Source: Nemania diffusa
Taxonomy: Eukaryota > Ascomycota > Sordariomycetes > Xylariales > Xylariaceae
Direction: 5' to 3'
Assembly: GCA_038501195.1 (NCBI GenBank)
Contig: JBBPUQ010000003.1
Span: forward strand, 1,876,501-1,940,500
Length of the DNA: 64,000 nucleotides
Shown here: positions 1-11,501 of the stretch, piece by piece
Layout of the letters: each line of letters starts with the position of its first letter
Numbering within the stretch: the first letter of the stretch is position 1
Notes under the pieces: model-generated
Told to the model about the DNA's origin: nothing
Databases searched by the model: none
The model's input: only the letters and a program-made list of their open reading frames with translations
Program-made: the position numbers and the translations under genes

Positions 1-1703
1 TAACTTTCCGGGCCAATGTCGACTCTTTTTAGCCTTTAGCTCGAATAGAAGTGAAGAGATAAGTAGAGAGAGAGCTGCCTATTTGCGCCTGGGTCAGCAT
101 AATACATAATACGTAGATAACTGTACACTACACTACACTACAAGACTAACTTCGGTCCTTGCCTACATGTAGGTACTAGTCTTCTCCCTATGTATTCTTG
201 TGGGTATGGGTGTCTAGGATGGTTGACTCACAACTTATCGTCGTCCTGCAGCGTTGTGGCTCAGAGTCGTCTTGGTTGCTTTGCCATACCCTATGAACAC
301 TTGTCCTTGCGACCCAAACCCCTTTATGGGACAGATGTTGCCTATTCCCCCTTAAGCAAAATCAGATGTGAAAAATAGCCATGTAGCAAGCAGACAAACT
401 GCATACCTATGCCAACACCGACTTCCGCATGGGTTAGTGTGATGATTGAAGAGGGCCCTCAGCCGGGGTTGATTGGTATCCTGCAGTCAGCAACACCAAG
501 CCCTATGGGGGGGCCCCAACTGTGGATCTGAGCGAGCAAGCAACATTCCCTGAAAAGAAGACGACATCATCCAACAACAGCTGTGACTAGCAGCGTCGTT
601 GCGGGGGAACATCCCCGACTCGCCTGGGATCATCGTTCAGTCGAATGCTTAGTCCCGACTCTATTTATTTCCCCTGCATTGATATACGCGCCTCCCGTAT
701 CCAGCGGGATGCAGCCAATGAATAACTGGTGCTCGAGGATTGCAGATGGAAGCTTTCCTTTCTTGGTAGGTCTAAAGCGTGCCTCTTTGGTTTCTTGCAC
801 GAGGTGAAAGAGCCTCAGTCGACGCCTCCTTCTTTATTCTGGAGCTGGAAAGTTTGATGGCTTCTGAAGGGGCTCTTATAATTAATTGTGGCTTATTTAG
901 CAATCCCTAGGGTAGGTACTAAGTAGGTAGGCATGTGCATAGTAATTATTCTAAGTAAACAACAGGTGTAATAAATTGATTATTGATTTTTGCCCATCTG
1001 AGAAGACAGGTTCGGTGTTTTAGGTAGACCCAAGTGCCGTTATTGCACAGACCTTCTCCACTAAAAGTACTATCAACCCACTGTAATCGAGTCTGGCCCT
1101 GTCTCTGGGCGCCCTAATCTACCTAGGCTCCCTATCATACCGAGTACACTAAGCTCTGCTCTCCGGCTGCTCGACATCTGTTCCACTTCCAATTCACTGT
1201 TTGTTTGTCCTTTTGCGTTTTTTGGCAGCCAGCTTGTTGACAACTTCACACTTCATGGTTCTCTAATGTTTTATGTTTAACTTGTAAGTCAATTTCCATC
1301 CAGCGTCTTCCACCCCCCCTTAGAAACGAATTATAGAGCTGAGATCGAGCTAACAGCAAGTTACTCAGGCTGTAAAGTTGTGTATTGGGCATGCGGACTT
1401 TATGACCTTCATTCACCTCTACGACTGTAAATTTAATGTGCTATGATAGATTACGACCTCTGAAAAACTGTTCAACTTTGCAAGCACCCAAGGCACCAAT
1501 TCTCATTCCACCAAGGCATCATTCACCAGTCTGCACACTATCAATCAAGCCTACCAATTCGTAGTCTCCCAGTCACCGCTCCTCGACGTACAGTAGCCTA
1601 GTCTCCACCTGGACAGCTTGTTTGGGTCCGTTCCTGGGACAGGAGCTTCGGCCGGCGTTTGGTATGCCCGAGTCAGTCTTTTGAAAACAAAAATAATCTG
1701 GCT
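1..1703. other. Intergenic, no gene seen
   Basis: No open frame here shows coding character or a recognisable motif. The right part, from about 1300, is pyrimidine-rich with short C runs and is the likely promoter and 5' UTR of the PHD-finger gene that follows. A short imperfect run of CACTA units occurs near 125-142. Confidence 0.5.
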
Positions 1704-4145
1704 ATGAGTCCAGATATACCAACTACTACCACCAGGTACCTCCTCTGAACTCCTGAACTCACTATTTCCCGCCACCTCATCTATCATATCATCCCTTAGC
1801 TAACATTGTCCTATCCATAGCTTCGGTGATCCCAACACCATCCCCCCTACACCGGAACACACACCACCCTCTGCCGACTTCTCCCAGTCCACCTTTGAGA
1901 CGCCGAAGTCCAACCAGGGCAACTTTGACGACACTTCGGGCTGGACCCCACGGTTCGCCGAGGAATATTCTGTCTTCAACTCAACACCCGGTAACTTGCG
2001 GGGCACATCAGGTCCGTTTCCTGAGATATCTGTCTCTACCCCTTACCAGCCCTCTGCCGCCGGGCATAAGAGACTGCTCTCTGTTGGAAGTGCCGCTGCC
2101 GAGATAGCATCTCATGTTAATCATTACTGTCCGCCTTCGACCCTACCTTTACCACCTGTCGACCCGTCTCGTCGGCTGCCGTCGTCCCCCACCACGGCCT
2201 GTCCCCTTCCTAGTCCCGTAGAAGCAGACTATCCTGGCGATTCGCAGCAAAGATCGGGCAAAAAGGTTCGCCGTGGGACGTTAGTGGACACCAGTCCGCA
2301 GATAGCCACGCCTCCGTCATCAGCTCGCAAGGGTGAACGGCGGCTGGCTCCGAAGCCGCCGACTAACAGTATGCAACATGAAGAATTCGACGCCGAATTC
2401 GTGACCGGTGCGCCCATGCAGCAGCACGCGCTTGATGGCTTCGTTAGTGCCCCGATGGATATGTTTGGGCTGCCTCTGTCGGCCCCCGCATCGACAACCG
2501 CCTTTGACGATACTCAGGGGTTTTGGGATCCCGGCATGAGCGCAATGGATATTGATTTTTCTATTCCCGTCGCTGATTCTTTCCATGGCACAAACCACAA
2601 AACCATGGGCTCAATAGACTGGGGCAAAGCTAATGAGATGTTCCAAGAGACAAGCGTAGTAGCCCTCGAAAATCAAGAAATCCCGCCACAGAAGAAAGGG
2701 CGTTTGCTCGCACCCAAGCCAGTTTCTATGCCCAATGTAGACACGAGTATGACGGAGGCACCTGTGTTTGCGCATTCCTTCCATATCCCTACTGACGAGC
2801 CCTTCTCGCCTCTGAATCCAGTTGGAGGCGTGGATCCTGGCCTTCTGCTCTCACGCCCTTCTTCATCAAGCATGGAGTTGACTACTTTTGACCCTACGAC
2901 ACAACCTGTATTGATGAGCTCGTTGCCGTCTCCGCAGCTTCCTCCTCCTGCAAAAGAGCCAAAGCGTGGACAAGTACGACGTTCCGCCAGCACGAGAGAA
3001 ATCGGCAAGGCCAAGAAGGATGAGCTCGCTCCAATTAGTCCCCCTATCCTCTCTTCGAGCCGCCCAGGACTTCTTCGAAGTGCCAGTGAAACCAGGGGAC
3101 GAAAGCCTGTTAGCCGAGCCGGAGCCGGGCCTACCTTGGCACCTGCTATTCGTAATGGCCTGCTAGCGAATAGTGCTCGATCAGCTTCCCAAGGCTCGCG
3201 AGCCAGTGGGCGAACATCGCCACTCAAACTCCATCAGCGGCTTACCAGCTTAACTTCCATCCCAGAACATAATGGACCTCGGACACGGACCTCGGTCCGA
3301 TTCACCATTGATTCCAGAGGTCGAGCCCGTGCTGAAACGACTGTCATTGTCGATGATGGGCAGCATACGCCCACACGCAGGAAACGGAGGGGAGACGGGA
3401 GGAAGAATGAATGGGGGTCCTCGGAGGATGAGTCTTCCTCAACAGACGAAGAGCCTATCGTCATTCCAAGCAGGAATTCTTCGTTTGCTCTCCCTCAGTC
3501 TAGAGCACCAGCGTACATCCGACCTTCTCACACGTCGCAGAGGAGTTTCAGTGATCAGTCTACAAGCAGCCTAGGTATCTACTATGCCGAGCCTAGTTCC
3601 TCCCAGGGTGATGCCGACAGCGACGCCGAAACGGTGATGAACGTAGCAATGAATAATGAGAACCGAGGTGATGCCATGAGCGAATTACGGAAAGTACGCG
3701 AGAGCCGACAGAAAAGAGGCCCAGCCTTGAATGCAAATAACCGCATTATGTCGAGTGCCCCATTTAACACCAGTTCTACAATTCCAACCCCATCGACGGA
3801 CTGCGGTAACCAGATTCGGTGTGTTTGCAATACCACTTTAAGCCATATCAACGGAGACGGCTATATGGTGCAATGGTAGGTACATCCCTTTATGAGTGCG
3901 ATTGTTTGCGGCATGGTTGTTGACATGCGAGTTTTAGCGAATCTTGTGAAATGTGGCTCCATGGTAAATGCGTCAAAATCACTCGACAGACCCTTCCACG
4001 GGTTTACATTTGCGCATTCTGTGCCAACACACCTAACGCCCACGGCGTGCGTGGTCGAGGAGTGCAAAGGAACACGGGAGGCCCAACCTCTCGCGCATCA
4101 GCCACATCTCCGCTGGCTCACAAATCGTCCCGCTCATTCCGGTAA
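1704..4145 (+). CDS. PHD-finger nuclear protein, 764 aa, three exons
   Basis: The exons are 1704-1735, 1821-3875 and 3938-4145; the introns (85 and 62 bp) have GTACCT and GTAGGT donors and TAG acceptors, and the frame closes exactly. The first exon codes for only ten residues plus two bases, so the long middle frame has no ATG of its own at its 5' end. Most of the protein is low-complexity Ser/Pro/Thr-rich sequence with basic patches (RRKRRGD near the middle-C half) and acidic stretches. Residues about 676-725 form a PHD finger: IRCVCN, then MVQCESCEMW, LHGKC and YICAFC give the Cys4-His-Cys3 ligand set, with the aromatic Trp expected before the His. The second intron splits a zinc-ligand Cys codon. 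PHD fingers generally read histone H3 tails, so a chromatin-associated role is inferred; the specific orthologue is not recognised. Confidence 0.85.
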
Positions 4146-5147
4146 CTAAAGAAAGGGTGTGAGGGTACCATAGTGACCGGTACGATCTGGGAATAAATAG
4201 ATTGATGGTTCTCCTTTGTACAGTGATGAGCAAGCAGCTGCGAGGAACTGATGAAGACTATTTACGCATAGCTCATGATACCCGAGTACAGATGCTCGAA
4301 TAGGCAAAAAGCAGAAATGACTAACAGAATCAGATTTAGCAAGTTGTTGAGTTATAAAGATAGGAGACACGGAGGCCGAGCTCCAGAGCGAGAATCACTT
4401 TCGTCCGACCTTTTCACTTTCGGATAACGAACTCAAAAAGGTCGGCCACTACTTAAACCTACTCTACAGATAGGGCAGCGCCGATCTTATGCATAGATAT
4501 AGTCTATTAATTAATACGGACTGGACTTTGTAGGGGCTCAGACTTAACGCCTTGGTTTTGAGGCCTCGTTACATGAGCGTACAAGATACATAAGACCCCT
4601 ATGCCATCCGAGGTGTGCACCGATCAGTAAAGGCGGTCGGTTAGTCTCAGCCGCAAATATGCGTATGCGTATAAGATAAGCTCAACGTTGCAGTACTATT
4701 AAACAGGAATGCTCTAAATAGATATAATAGGCGTAAGCATACCCATACGAAAATGCCAAAATCTGAGGCAGCGATAGATCAATTGTTTCTTCACTTAAGT
4801 GCTGAGGAATTACAGCACTATTGTGACCTGTAAAATAACAGGTAGGTAAGGGACATGTAGGTAACTAGCGGTGGTGGCCGATCTCGGATAGTGGGGTCAA
4901 AACGTACCAAGCCTTTCACTCCCGGTTGATCCCTGATGGCGGGGCATTCTTTATCGAGCTTCAGAAGCTCCAGCTTCAGAGCTCTTTCGATTTCTCCCTT
5001 AAACTGTTATTTGTTGTTCAACATTACACTGATTTCCCATAAGTATAGTAACCAATTCCCCCTTAAATAAGCTTAATATCCTTAATTTAATAAATTGCCA
5101 TCTACTTGAACTGCAGGATTCCCCGGTCACCGCCTACCTCCCCCACT
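4146..5147. other. Intergenic, no gene seen
   Basis: About 1 kb between the PHD-finger gene and the isopropylmalate dehydrogenase pseudogene. It is AT-rich with many stops in all frames. I recognise no RNA gene or repeat beyond short TAGGTA motifs near 4850. Confidence 0.5.
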
Positions 5148-6271
5148 ATGGCGTCGTACAATATTGTGGTCTTTGGAGGTGAACACTCCGGCCCTGAGGT
5201 CGTAGTTGAAGCTGTTAAGGTGTGCTTCCAATAGCTATAGATAGACAGACCCCTGATATTGTGAAATGGGAGAGTGTGCTAAAAACAAAACCAGGTCCTC
5301 AAGGCTATCGAATCCCACAGCTAGCTCTACCGGTGTCCGGTTTAATCTACAAGATCACTTGCTTGGTGGTGTACGTTTGATGATGCCCTCAGCCTTGCCT
5401 GTACCCCCTCGCTCTCCGGAGAAAAGGCTCCGAGCTAACACGCCGGTACTACACAGTGCTCAATCGACGCCCACAGCATGCCCCTCACAGACGCCACCCT
5501 CGAGGCCGCCAAGGCAGCCGACGCCGTGTCGCTCGACACTATCGGGGGGCCGGAATGGGGCACGAGGGCGACGGCACGGCGTACGATACGGATCAGTACT
5601 CGCGGGCCGAGATCGAACGCATCTCGCGGCTCGCGGCGCACCTCGCGCTCGCGCCCGTGTGGAGCCTCGACAAGGCCAACGTGCTGGCCACGAGCCGCCT
5701 CTGGCGCAAGGTCGTCACCGAGGTCATGAAGACCGAGTTCCCGCAGCTGCAGCTGCACCACCAGCTCATCGACAGCGCCGCCATGATCATGGTCAAGAAC
5801 CCGCGCAGCCTCAATGTTGTAGTTGTTACGAGCAACCTCTTCGACGACATCATCAGCGACGAGGCCAGCGTCATCCCCGGCAGCATCGGCCTCAGCCCCA
5901 GCGCGAGCTTGAGCGGCATCCCAGATGGGAAGAATCGGTGTAACGGTATCTACGAGCCTATACACAGTAAGTGCACTCCCCCTAGTTATGAGAGTTGAGG
6001 GGGCCATTAAAAATGCTAATTAGAAACTCGAACAGGCTCCGCACCCGATATTTCCGGCCAGGGCACCGCCAACCCTATCGGCACGGACCTGAACGTGGCT
6101 ATGATGTGCCGGTACTCCCTGCGCTTACCGAAAGAGGCCGACGCCATCGAGAAGGCCGTCGAAATTATGCTAGATGGTGGTGTAAGGACGAAGGACCTTG
6201 GTGGCGAGTCGAGCACCAAAGAGACAGGTGACGCGATTTGTGCGGAACTTGTCAAGTTATTGAAGGCGTAG
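5148..6271 (+). pseudogene. 3-isopropylmalate dehydrogenase (Leu2/LeuB family), decayed
   Basis: The family normally oxidises 3-isopropylmalate in leucine synthesis. Exons can be traced at 5148-5219, 5295-5370, 5457-5966 and 6036-6271 with good splice signals. Family motifs remain: IVVFGG at the start, [54 protein letters not shown] and SGIPDGK. The damage is: (1) a tandem AGCT duplication at 5319-5326 that shifts frame and makes a TAG; (2) after IGGPEWGT (about 5565) the sequence jumps to the segment before the YSRAEIERI motif in another frame, losing roughly 60-75 codons that in the family hold the substrate-binding arginines and catalytic tyrosine; (3) FGD changed to FDD; (4) IHGSAPD changed to IHSSAPD. 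The last exon is still open. Many filamentous fungi carry more than one paralogue, so this is probably a dispensable copy. Confidence 0.88.
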
Positions 6272-6796
6272 CACCGTCAAATCAATGGTCAGGATAATCA
6301 AAAGTTAGTGTGCGTAGGTTCAAATGTGTGTTATTACCGCTCGCTCACCCGCATCCTGAGAAGATCTCGGTTCAAAAAGAAAATAAAAATAAAAACCGAA
6401 TCAAAGGATTAGGCCTTGTAGTCACAACTGTTGCAAATAAGTAGATCATTAACAGTTAGACAATTAATGTAGTAGCCAGTATCTCATGTCTTTGCAGTTT
6501 TCTACCCTTGTGGCAGAAATAGGCCCGTGGTTTTCAAGGGCTGTGTTCATCCCGTCGCTAGTAAATGCTTCCCAGAACGCCATTCCATGCAATAACGACG
6601 CCGAGTCCATGTACATGGATTCCAATATAACCCACACAGAGGATGGGTCCCAATAACTCCTCTAGGAGAAAACGTGATACGAGATACGACCTTTCCCGCA
6701 TCCCCACCAACGCAAACCAACCGTGATCTAGCCGACCCAACGCTCGAGCCCAATAAGCAGCCTCGCCTCGCCTCGCAAAGGAACCAAACCGCCCTC
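6272..6796. other. Convergent intergenic spacer
   Basis: 525 bp between the 3' ends of the isopropylmalate dehydrogenase pseudogene and MED10. It contains A-rich stretches near 6375-6400 (possible polyadenylation region) and no coding signal. Confidence 0.45.
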
Positions 6797-7354
6797 CTAC
6801 TTTCCCGGGTTCGCCGCCCGGGCGGTGCCCCTGGAGGCGGCGACGACCCTCTCGGCGTCCTGGCGGAGCTCGGGCATGGCGCTCTCGATCTCGCCGGCGA
6901 GGACGTCGCGGAAGCTGGCGAAGGCGTGCTGCTTGCCGCGCATGAGCTGGTTGCCGCGGCGCACGAGCTCGACGAACTCGCGCGTGTAGACGTCGGGGTT
7001 GCGCCCGTTGTCGACGTACTGCACGAGCTCCGGGGGCACCTGCGGCAGGGCGCGGGTGGCGGCGGTGCGGTGGACCGTCTGCAGGGCGCGCGAGAGCGCC
7101 GCGAACTCGCCGGCGAGGGCGTCGCGGGACGAGGTGCGGGGGGAGGGCTGCGAGGGGGAGGGGGGATGGAGGTCGTCGTCGTGTCGTAGGAGGTCACTTG
7201 CACCATGATGCTGTGCAGGGACTGGATCGTGTCTTTGAGCTGGCCTGTGGGCGCGGACTGTTAGCGGGTGCGGTGGTGGCGGGGGCTTGGGGGGAAGTAG
7301 TTACGCTCGAGGGCGTCGTGGTCTACTGTTGACACTGGCGCCATGGTGGCGTGT
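6797..7354 (-). CDS. MED10: Mediator complex subunit 10 (MED10/Nut2), with a frame break
   Basis: MED10 is a middle-module subunit of the Mediator co-activator of RNA polymerase II in the nucleus. Exon 1 is 7354-7315 and starts MAPVSTVDHDALE; exon 2 begins at 7244 after a 70-bp intron with a GCTAAC branch point and CAG acceptor. Exon 2 opens with LKDTIQSLHSIMVQVTSYD, the family N-terminus, and ends with the signature NGRNPDVYTREFVELVRRGN and QLMRGKQHAFASFRDVLAGE. These two parts lie in different frames: the switch occurs in the C-rich tract at about 7135-7185, where one base appears to be missing. A 50-bp GT-AG intron would also restore the frame, but it would delete part of the conserved N-terminal motif. 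Either a real frameshift, a homopolymer sequencing error or an unusual intron is possible. Expected length with the frame mended is about 145-160 aa. Confidence 0.85.
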
Positions 7355-8901
7355 GGTTCGTATATGATCTAGAGGTGTATCGCGTCGTTTGGTAGGATTT
7401 TGTGTCTTTGCTTGTATCTTTGGGGTGACGTAAATGTGTGACTTGTGTAAAGTAGTTGGTATGATTAAAGATTAAAGTATGAATGGAGGGTAATGACAGG
7501 CTACCTAGACTACCTAGGGATTTTGGTTAGACTAAAACTTTGGGGGAAGCGCCTTATTAGCCAATCAGAGAGCGACAGTCTTACCCCGGATTTCGATTAT
7601 TAGGTAGGGAGGGCCACCCAGGTATCTAGGTCTTGACTATCATAGAAAACAAAAACATCTACTATCAAATATTAGGTAGTAACACCAGACGGTGTCAATG
7701 CAGAATTGACCTAGTTTCCTTATCCTATTTTAATTACACCACCTTTCCAGCACGTCAAAGCGGTCGTAGCGTGTTGTAGGCTATCCTAGTCGTATTAATA
7801 CGTGCTAAATACTTAGTATGTGCTGCCAGGGCTTCCAACCTGAGTGCTAACTGAGATCAGGTATAGAAAGTGCAGCTGATACAGATTCAACGACGAATGT
7901 TCAATGACTACTGATTTCGTCCTGGCAAGTATCGTGGGAGGTTCTCTAATTTATCCATCAAGGATATATATTATAAACTTATATTTGCTAGAATCACCTA
8001 ATACCGCCAAATAGGTACAACACTAGTACTTGCGAAGGACTATGTTATCTACCTAAGTGTCTAGGATGCCTAACCATCACCCCGGAGACAAAATAACTAT
8101 ATTGAAAGGTTAATTGTTACCTCTCAATTACTCGTCTAGGATAATAACGCCTCTAACTAAAGCAGGAGCGGTGATGACCCTTTATAAGCCGATTTTATGA
8201 TTTGAAGTAGATTAGTTATTATTAAAAACTTGACTAAACCTCTGGCTAAACTAACCAACCATCTTTTGAGTACAGGCACACCACCCCTATTTTTCTATCT
8301 CATCCCTTATATATATATATATATCAGACAATTACCGGAGTTTGAGGATTCAGTCTGCCTAAATGTTGTTGATATTAGAGACGGCTTTGGTCTCGTAACA
8401 TACTGAGAGCTTTTCATGCGACCGGAACATGTGATGACTTATAAATTCACAGTGGTCTTATGACACTGCTTCTAAATACGAGACATGGATTTTACGTTCC
8501 CAAGATAATCTCCGTGTTCTGTGATAACTATAAAATTACATGCGGGGAGAGTGAAGTCAGAAGAATATAGTTGATGATCAAATGAAAGAGTTGATTAGGA
8601 GCTCTTTTTATAATAGAGGGATCAATTAATATACATAGTGAAGTATATTTTCGTAATGAACAACAAAGGCAAGTGTTAGAACGCGGAGTTATCTCGTGTC
8701 ATAGAGTTTTGAGAGATAGTATATTCTGTACATGTAATAATAACTTTATCTAGTATTCTATGTTAAAGCCTTCCAAGCAAGATCCCACCGAGCCAACCTA
8801 GGCATATCGTATGGTTTTATACTTGTCCAAGCGTAACTATCATAGCAAGCGAACAGGGGTCCCTTCACATTTTGAAGAGGTCACTACCGCCTCTCGCTCC
8901 T
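7355..8901. other. AT-rich intergenic, no gene seen
   Basis: 1.5 kb of AT-rich DNA with a simple TA repeat at 8308-8324. Stops are dense in all six frames. The left edge is the promoter side of MED10; the rest may be old decayed sequence. Confidence 0.5.
8308..8324. repeat. TA dinucleotide repeat
   Basis: An uninterrupted TA microsatellite of 17 bases within AT-rich intergenic DNA. Confidence 0.9.
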
Positions 8902-10287
8902 TTACTCGTCCTCCAACCCTAATGCTTCCCGAGTAGTAGGAGCGTTCGCGTCGAAGTATGGTTTCTCAGCTACTGTAACAACTCTCGTTCCATGTATCGT
9001 TACGCGATTTTCATAACCCCAACTTGCGTTATGAAGTGTACACCTGCTACTCGTTAATCACCATGCCGTTTCTTAATGACATACCTATTATCCCAAAGAG
9101 CCGAAGTACCTGGTGTCCATCGCCATCGGCACTGGATATCGATTGTGTTCTCGTAGACGTTGAATAAGTATTGTAGTACCATGTCGCTTTCCGCCTTCTC
9201 CAGTCCAATAATTCTCAAGGTCCATGGTCTGTTGACAAATAGGCACTTCCATCCGGTCACTGGGTGCACACGCACAATAGGTTGGATCTCTTCAACGGGT
9301 TGTCGGCCTGTGGTAGCGTCGTCGCGGTCTAAGTATGAATCACCGGACCTCATCGCGGCCTTCTTACCATCGATGAATTTGCGGAAGTTGGGGGAGAGCT
9401 TGCAGTATACAGCATAGCCGCTAGCCCACAGGATGTCACCTCCATGTGGCGGTACAGTGTCGTAGTGAAGATGGGTAATACCAAAGGTCTGGGGTAGGTG
9501 CACCAAGTCTCTAGGCTTGGGTTAGCCAAGCTTATCTCGACTAGACATGAGGAATTACCTTACGTGTGCTATCCTTGGAAGGGCGTGCGGAAAGTAGGTT
9601 TTCTTATAGCACTGGCGAAATATTGCGACCAGATCACTGATACTTCGGGCACCCCAGGCACGTGGGCTACATTAAAGTTAGTTTATCAATGCTTTTGTGA
9701 TCAAGACAAAAAACCTGAACGTCATATTGTTTACCGTTTTGAGGCTATGATTAAACAGTTAGTACGATAATGTGCAGGCTAGAAGATCTAGAGAGGGTGT
9801 AAATAAACGCTATCAATACATACGAATACTGGTCCAAAATGTGCTGTCACATCCCGCTGCCGCTGCGGAGAGAGGTCTTGGTCACGGAAGAAGACAACAC
9901 CTCGCTCAGATACTAAGAGGGCCAGCTCATCTTTCTGCTGAGAGGTCAAATCTTTGAGCTGGAGGCCGACGATCTCAGTTCCGCAATGGTAAGTAAGATG
10001 GCGAACTTCCTTAGCAGCATCGAAAAGAGCCTTCTTCTCCTTGTCGGCGCGAAGACCTGGATCGGAAAATTCAACGGGTCCCGGCTGTAATGCTGCGACA
10101 TCTTGCTTATACACGAGGTCAGGTGGGTACTCCGGTTACCCTCTGCTCAGGTCGATGCCTGTTTTTCCATGAGCTGGCGGGCAACATCAGGGATGGTAAA
10201 GTTACCGAATCTGCGCTCGGTAACAGCCTTGACTAGTGTTGCCCAGGTCACGGCAGGTTCATATTTTTCAATTGCCGATGGACTCAT
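8902..10287 (-). pseudogene. TauD/TfdA-type 2-oxoglutarate dioxygenase, decayed
   Basis: The family consists of Fe(II)/2-oxoglutarate oxygenases acting on taurine or related sulfonates. Traceable exons are 10287-9824, a 10-nt microexon 9744-9735, 9666-9564, 9510-9085 and 9043-8902, all with GT-AG borders and CTAAC-like branch points. Retained blocks include GTEIVGLQLKDLTSQQKDEL, VFFRDQDLSPQ, HVPGVPEVSVIW, the iron ligands HTD, THLHYDTVPP, the WRWTPGTSALWDNR block and the last His/Arg block IHGTRVVTVAEKPYFD. Lesions are: a one-base loss near 10157-10159 (frameshift after MEKQ), a TAA at 10136-10138 where the family has a GYPEYP-like motif, and TAG at 9569-9571 replacing the Trp just before the HTD ligands. 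The rest of the frame and all splice sites are intact, so inactivation looks recent. Confidence 0.88.
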
Positions 10288-11501
10288 GATGATAATGATG
10301 TGATAAGCAGCGAAATGAGATAGTAGATGAGAGGCAGTACCGATAACTAGAGTCAAGTTAGATTGAGAATACTCGGAATATATACATATATAGATAGAAA
10401 CAAGACAGTTTTTTGGTTCATCCAACGCAACAATATAACACCCAACATGCATCTAGCATGAGATTTTAGGCAGGTCCGAACTCATCAAGCTCGAACGTAA
10501 AGCTCGTAGAACTCAAGCTTAGATCTAGTCGGTTGTAATTACCTCATACATGACCTACTAACCCCTAGCTAGCTCAGATTAGTCCAGATAAAACTCGGGC
10601 ACGTATATTTTGAATCCTAGTTACGTACAAGAATGCTCGCCTCTCCTACTACCACAGCCTCGGAGGTATGTGGGACGATATTCGTTAGAGCGAGCATACA
10701 TAGGAAGTCATTAGATAGGCGATCGGGCGAGTTGTAGATGTCTCGGAAATGCCTAGTCGAGCAATATAGTTGGCAAGCTTGAGTGATGATTGGCGGATTC
10801 CTGTGGGACATACCTACTGTAGTACTAGGTAACGCTATATACTGACACCATCCTACAGACAGTGCCTCGTCATTCACTGGTAAATGTCCATTATAGCGAC
10901 TTATATTCTAGCTTTGGGATAGTATTATTAAACAATTCGCTACAGCTTATAATTACACGTATTTAAGCATAGTTGATTGTCTTGGTTTTAACTGATGAAT
11001 ATCGCCCTTACGCAGTCTACTAATAAATGGGGCACCCCCTGAGCGGCGGCTAGGTAGCTTTTACAGAGGAACGCGACAAACCCCCCTTCGAATCTCGATT
11101 AGGGAACCATATGCTCGTACTTTTTACTACTTTATAATAGTTTTGACACTAGATTCATAAATGCTGAAGCTGGCTGTTAGATATTATATTGATAAAAACT
11201 ATTGTATTCAGCTACCTTATACTATCTAGGCTATCACTACAAGAAATCCTCCCCGCATATACTTCATTTGGGGGGATCGAATCCTCGAATTTATGTCGTC
11301 CTAGATAGGTAGGTAGAATAATAGTGTATTCACCTACGCGACATAACTTGCAAAATAATGGAATGGTCACTGGCTAGAAGATAGATAGGATGGCCTTGAG
11401 ACAGCTGGAACGATATTGTAAGCTTCGCACGATCGTTTACTTACACATCAATCCCTAAGCAAGATAATACGGGACGGCGGCCGTTTACGCCAAGGAATAA
11501 A
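10288..11501. other. AT-rich intergenic, no gene seen
   Basis: 1.2 kb upstream of the dioxygenase pseudogene and upstream of the acetyltransferase (divergent arrangement). It is AT-rich, contains a few TAGGTAGG motifs (near 11308) and has no coding signal. Confidence 0.45.

Noticed and set aside
5435..6007. 190-codon minus-strand frame opposite the isopropylmalate dehydrogenase relic
   Set aside because: Shadow of GC-rich codons on the other strand.
11030..11110. Possible tRNA around GGGGCACCCC and CTTCGAATCTCG
   Set aside because: The acceptor strands do not pair at the right distance and no cloverleaf forms.
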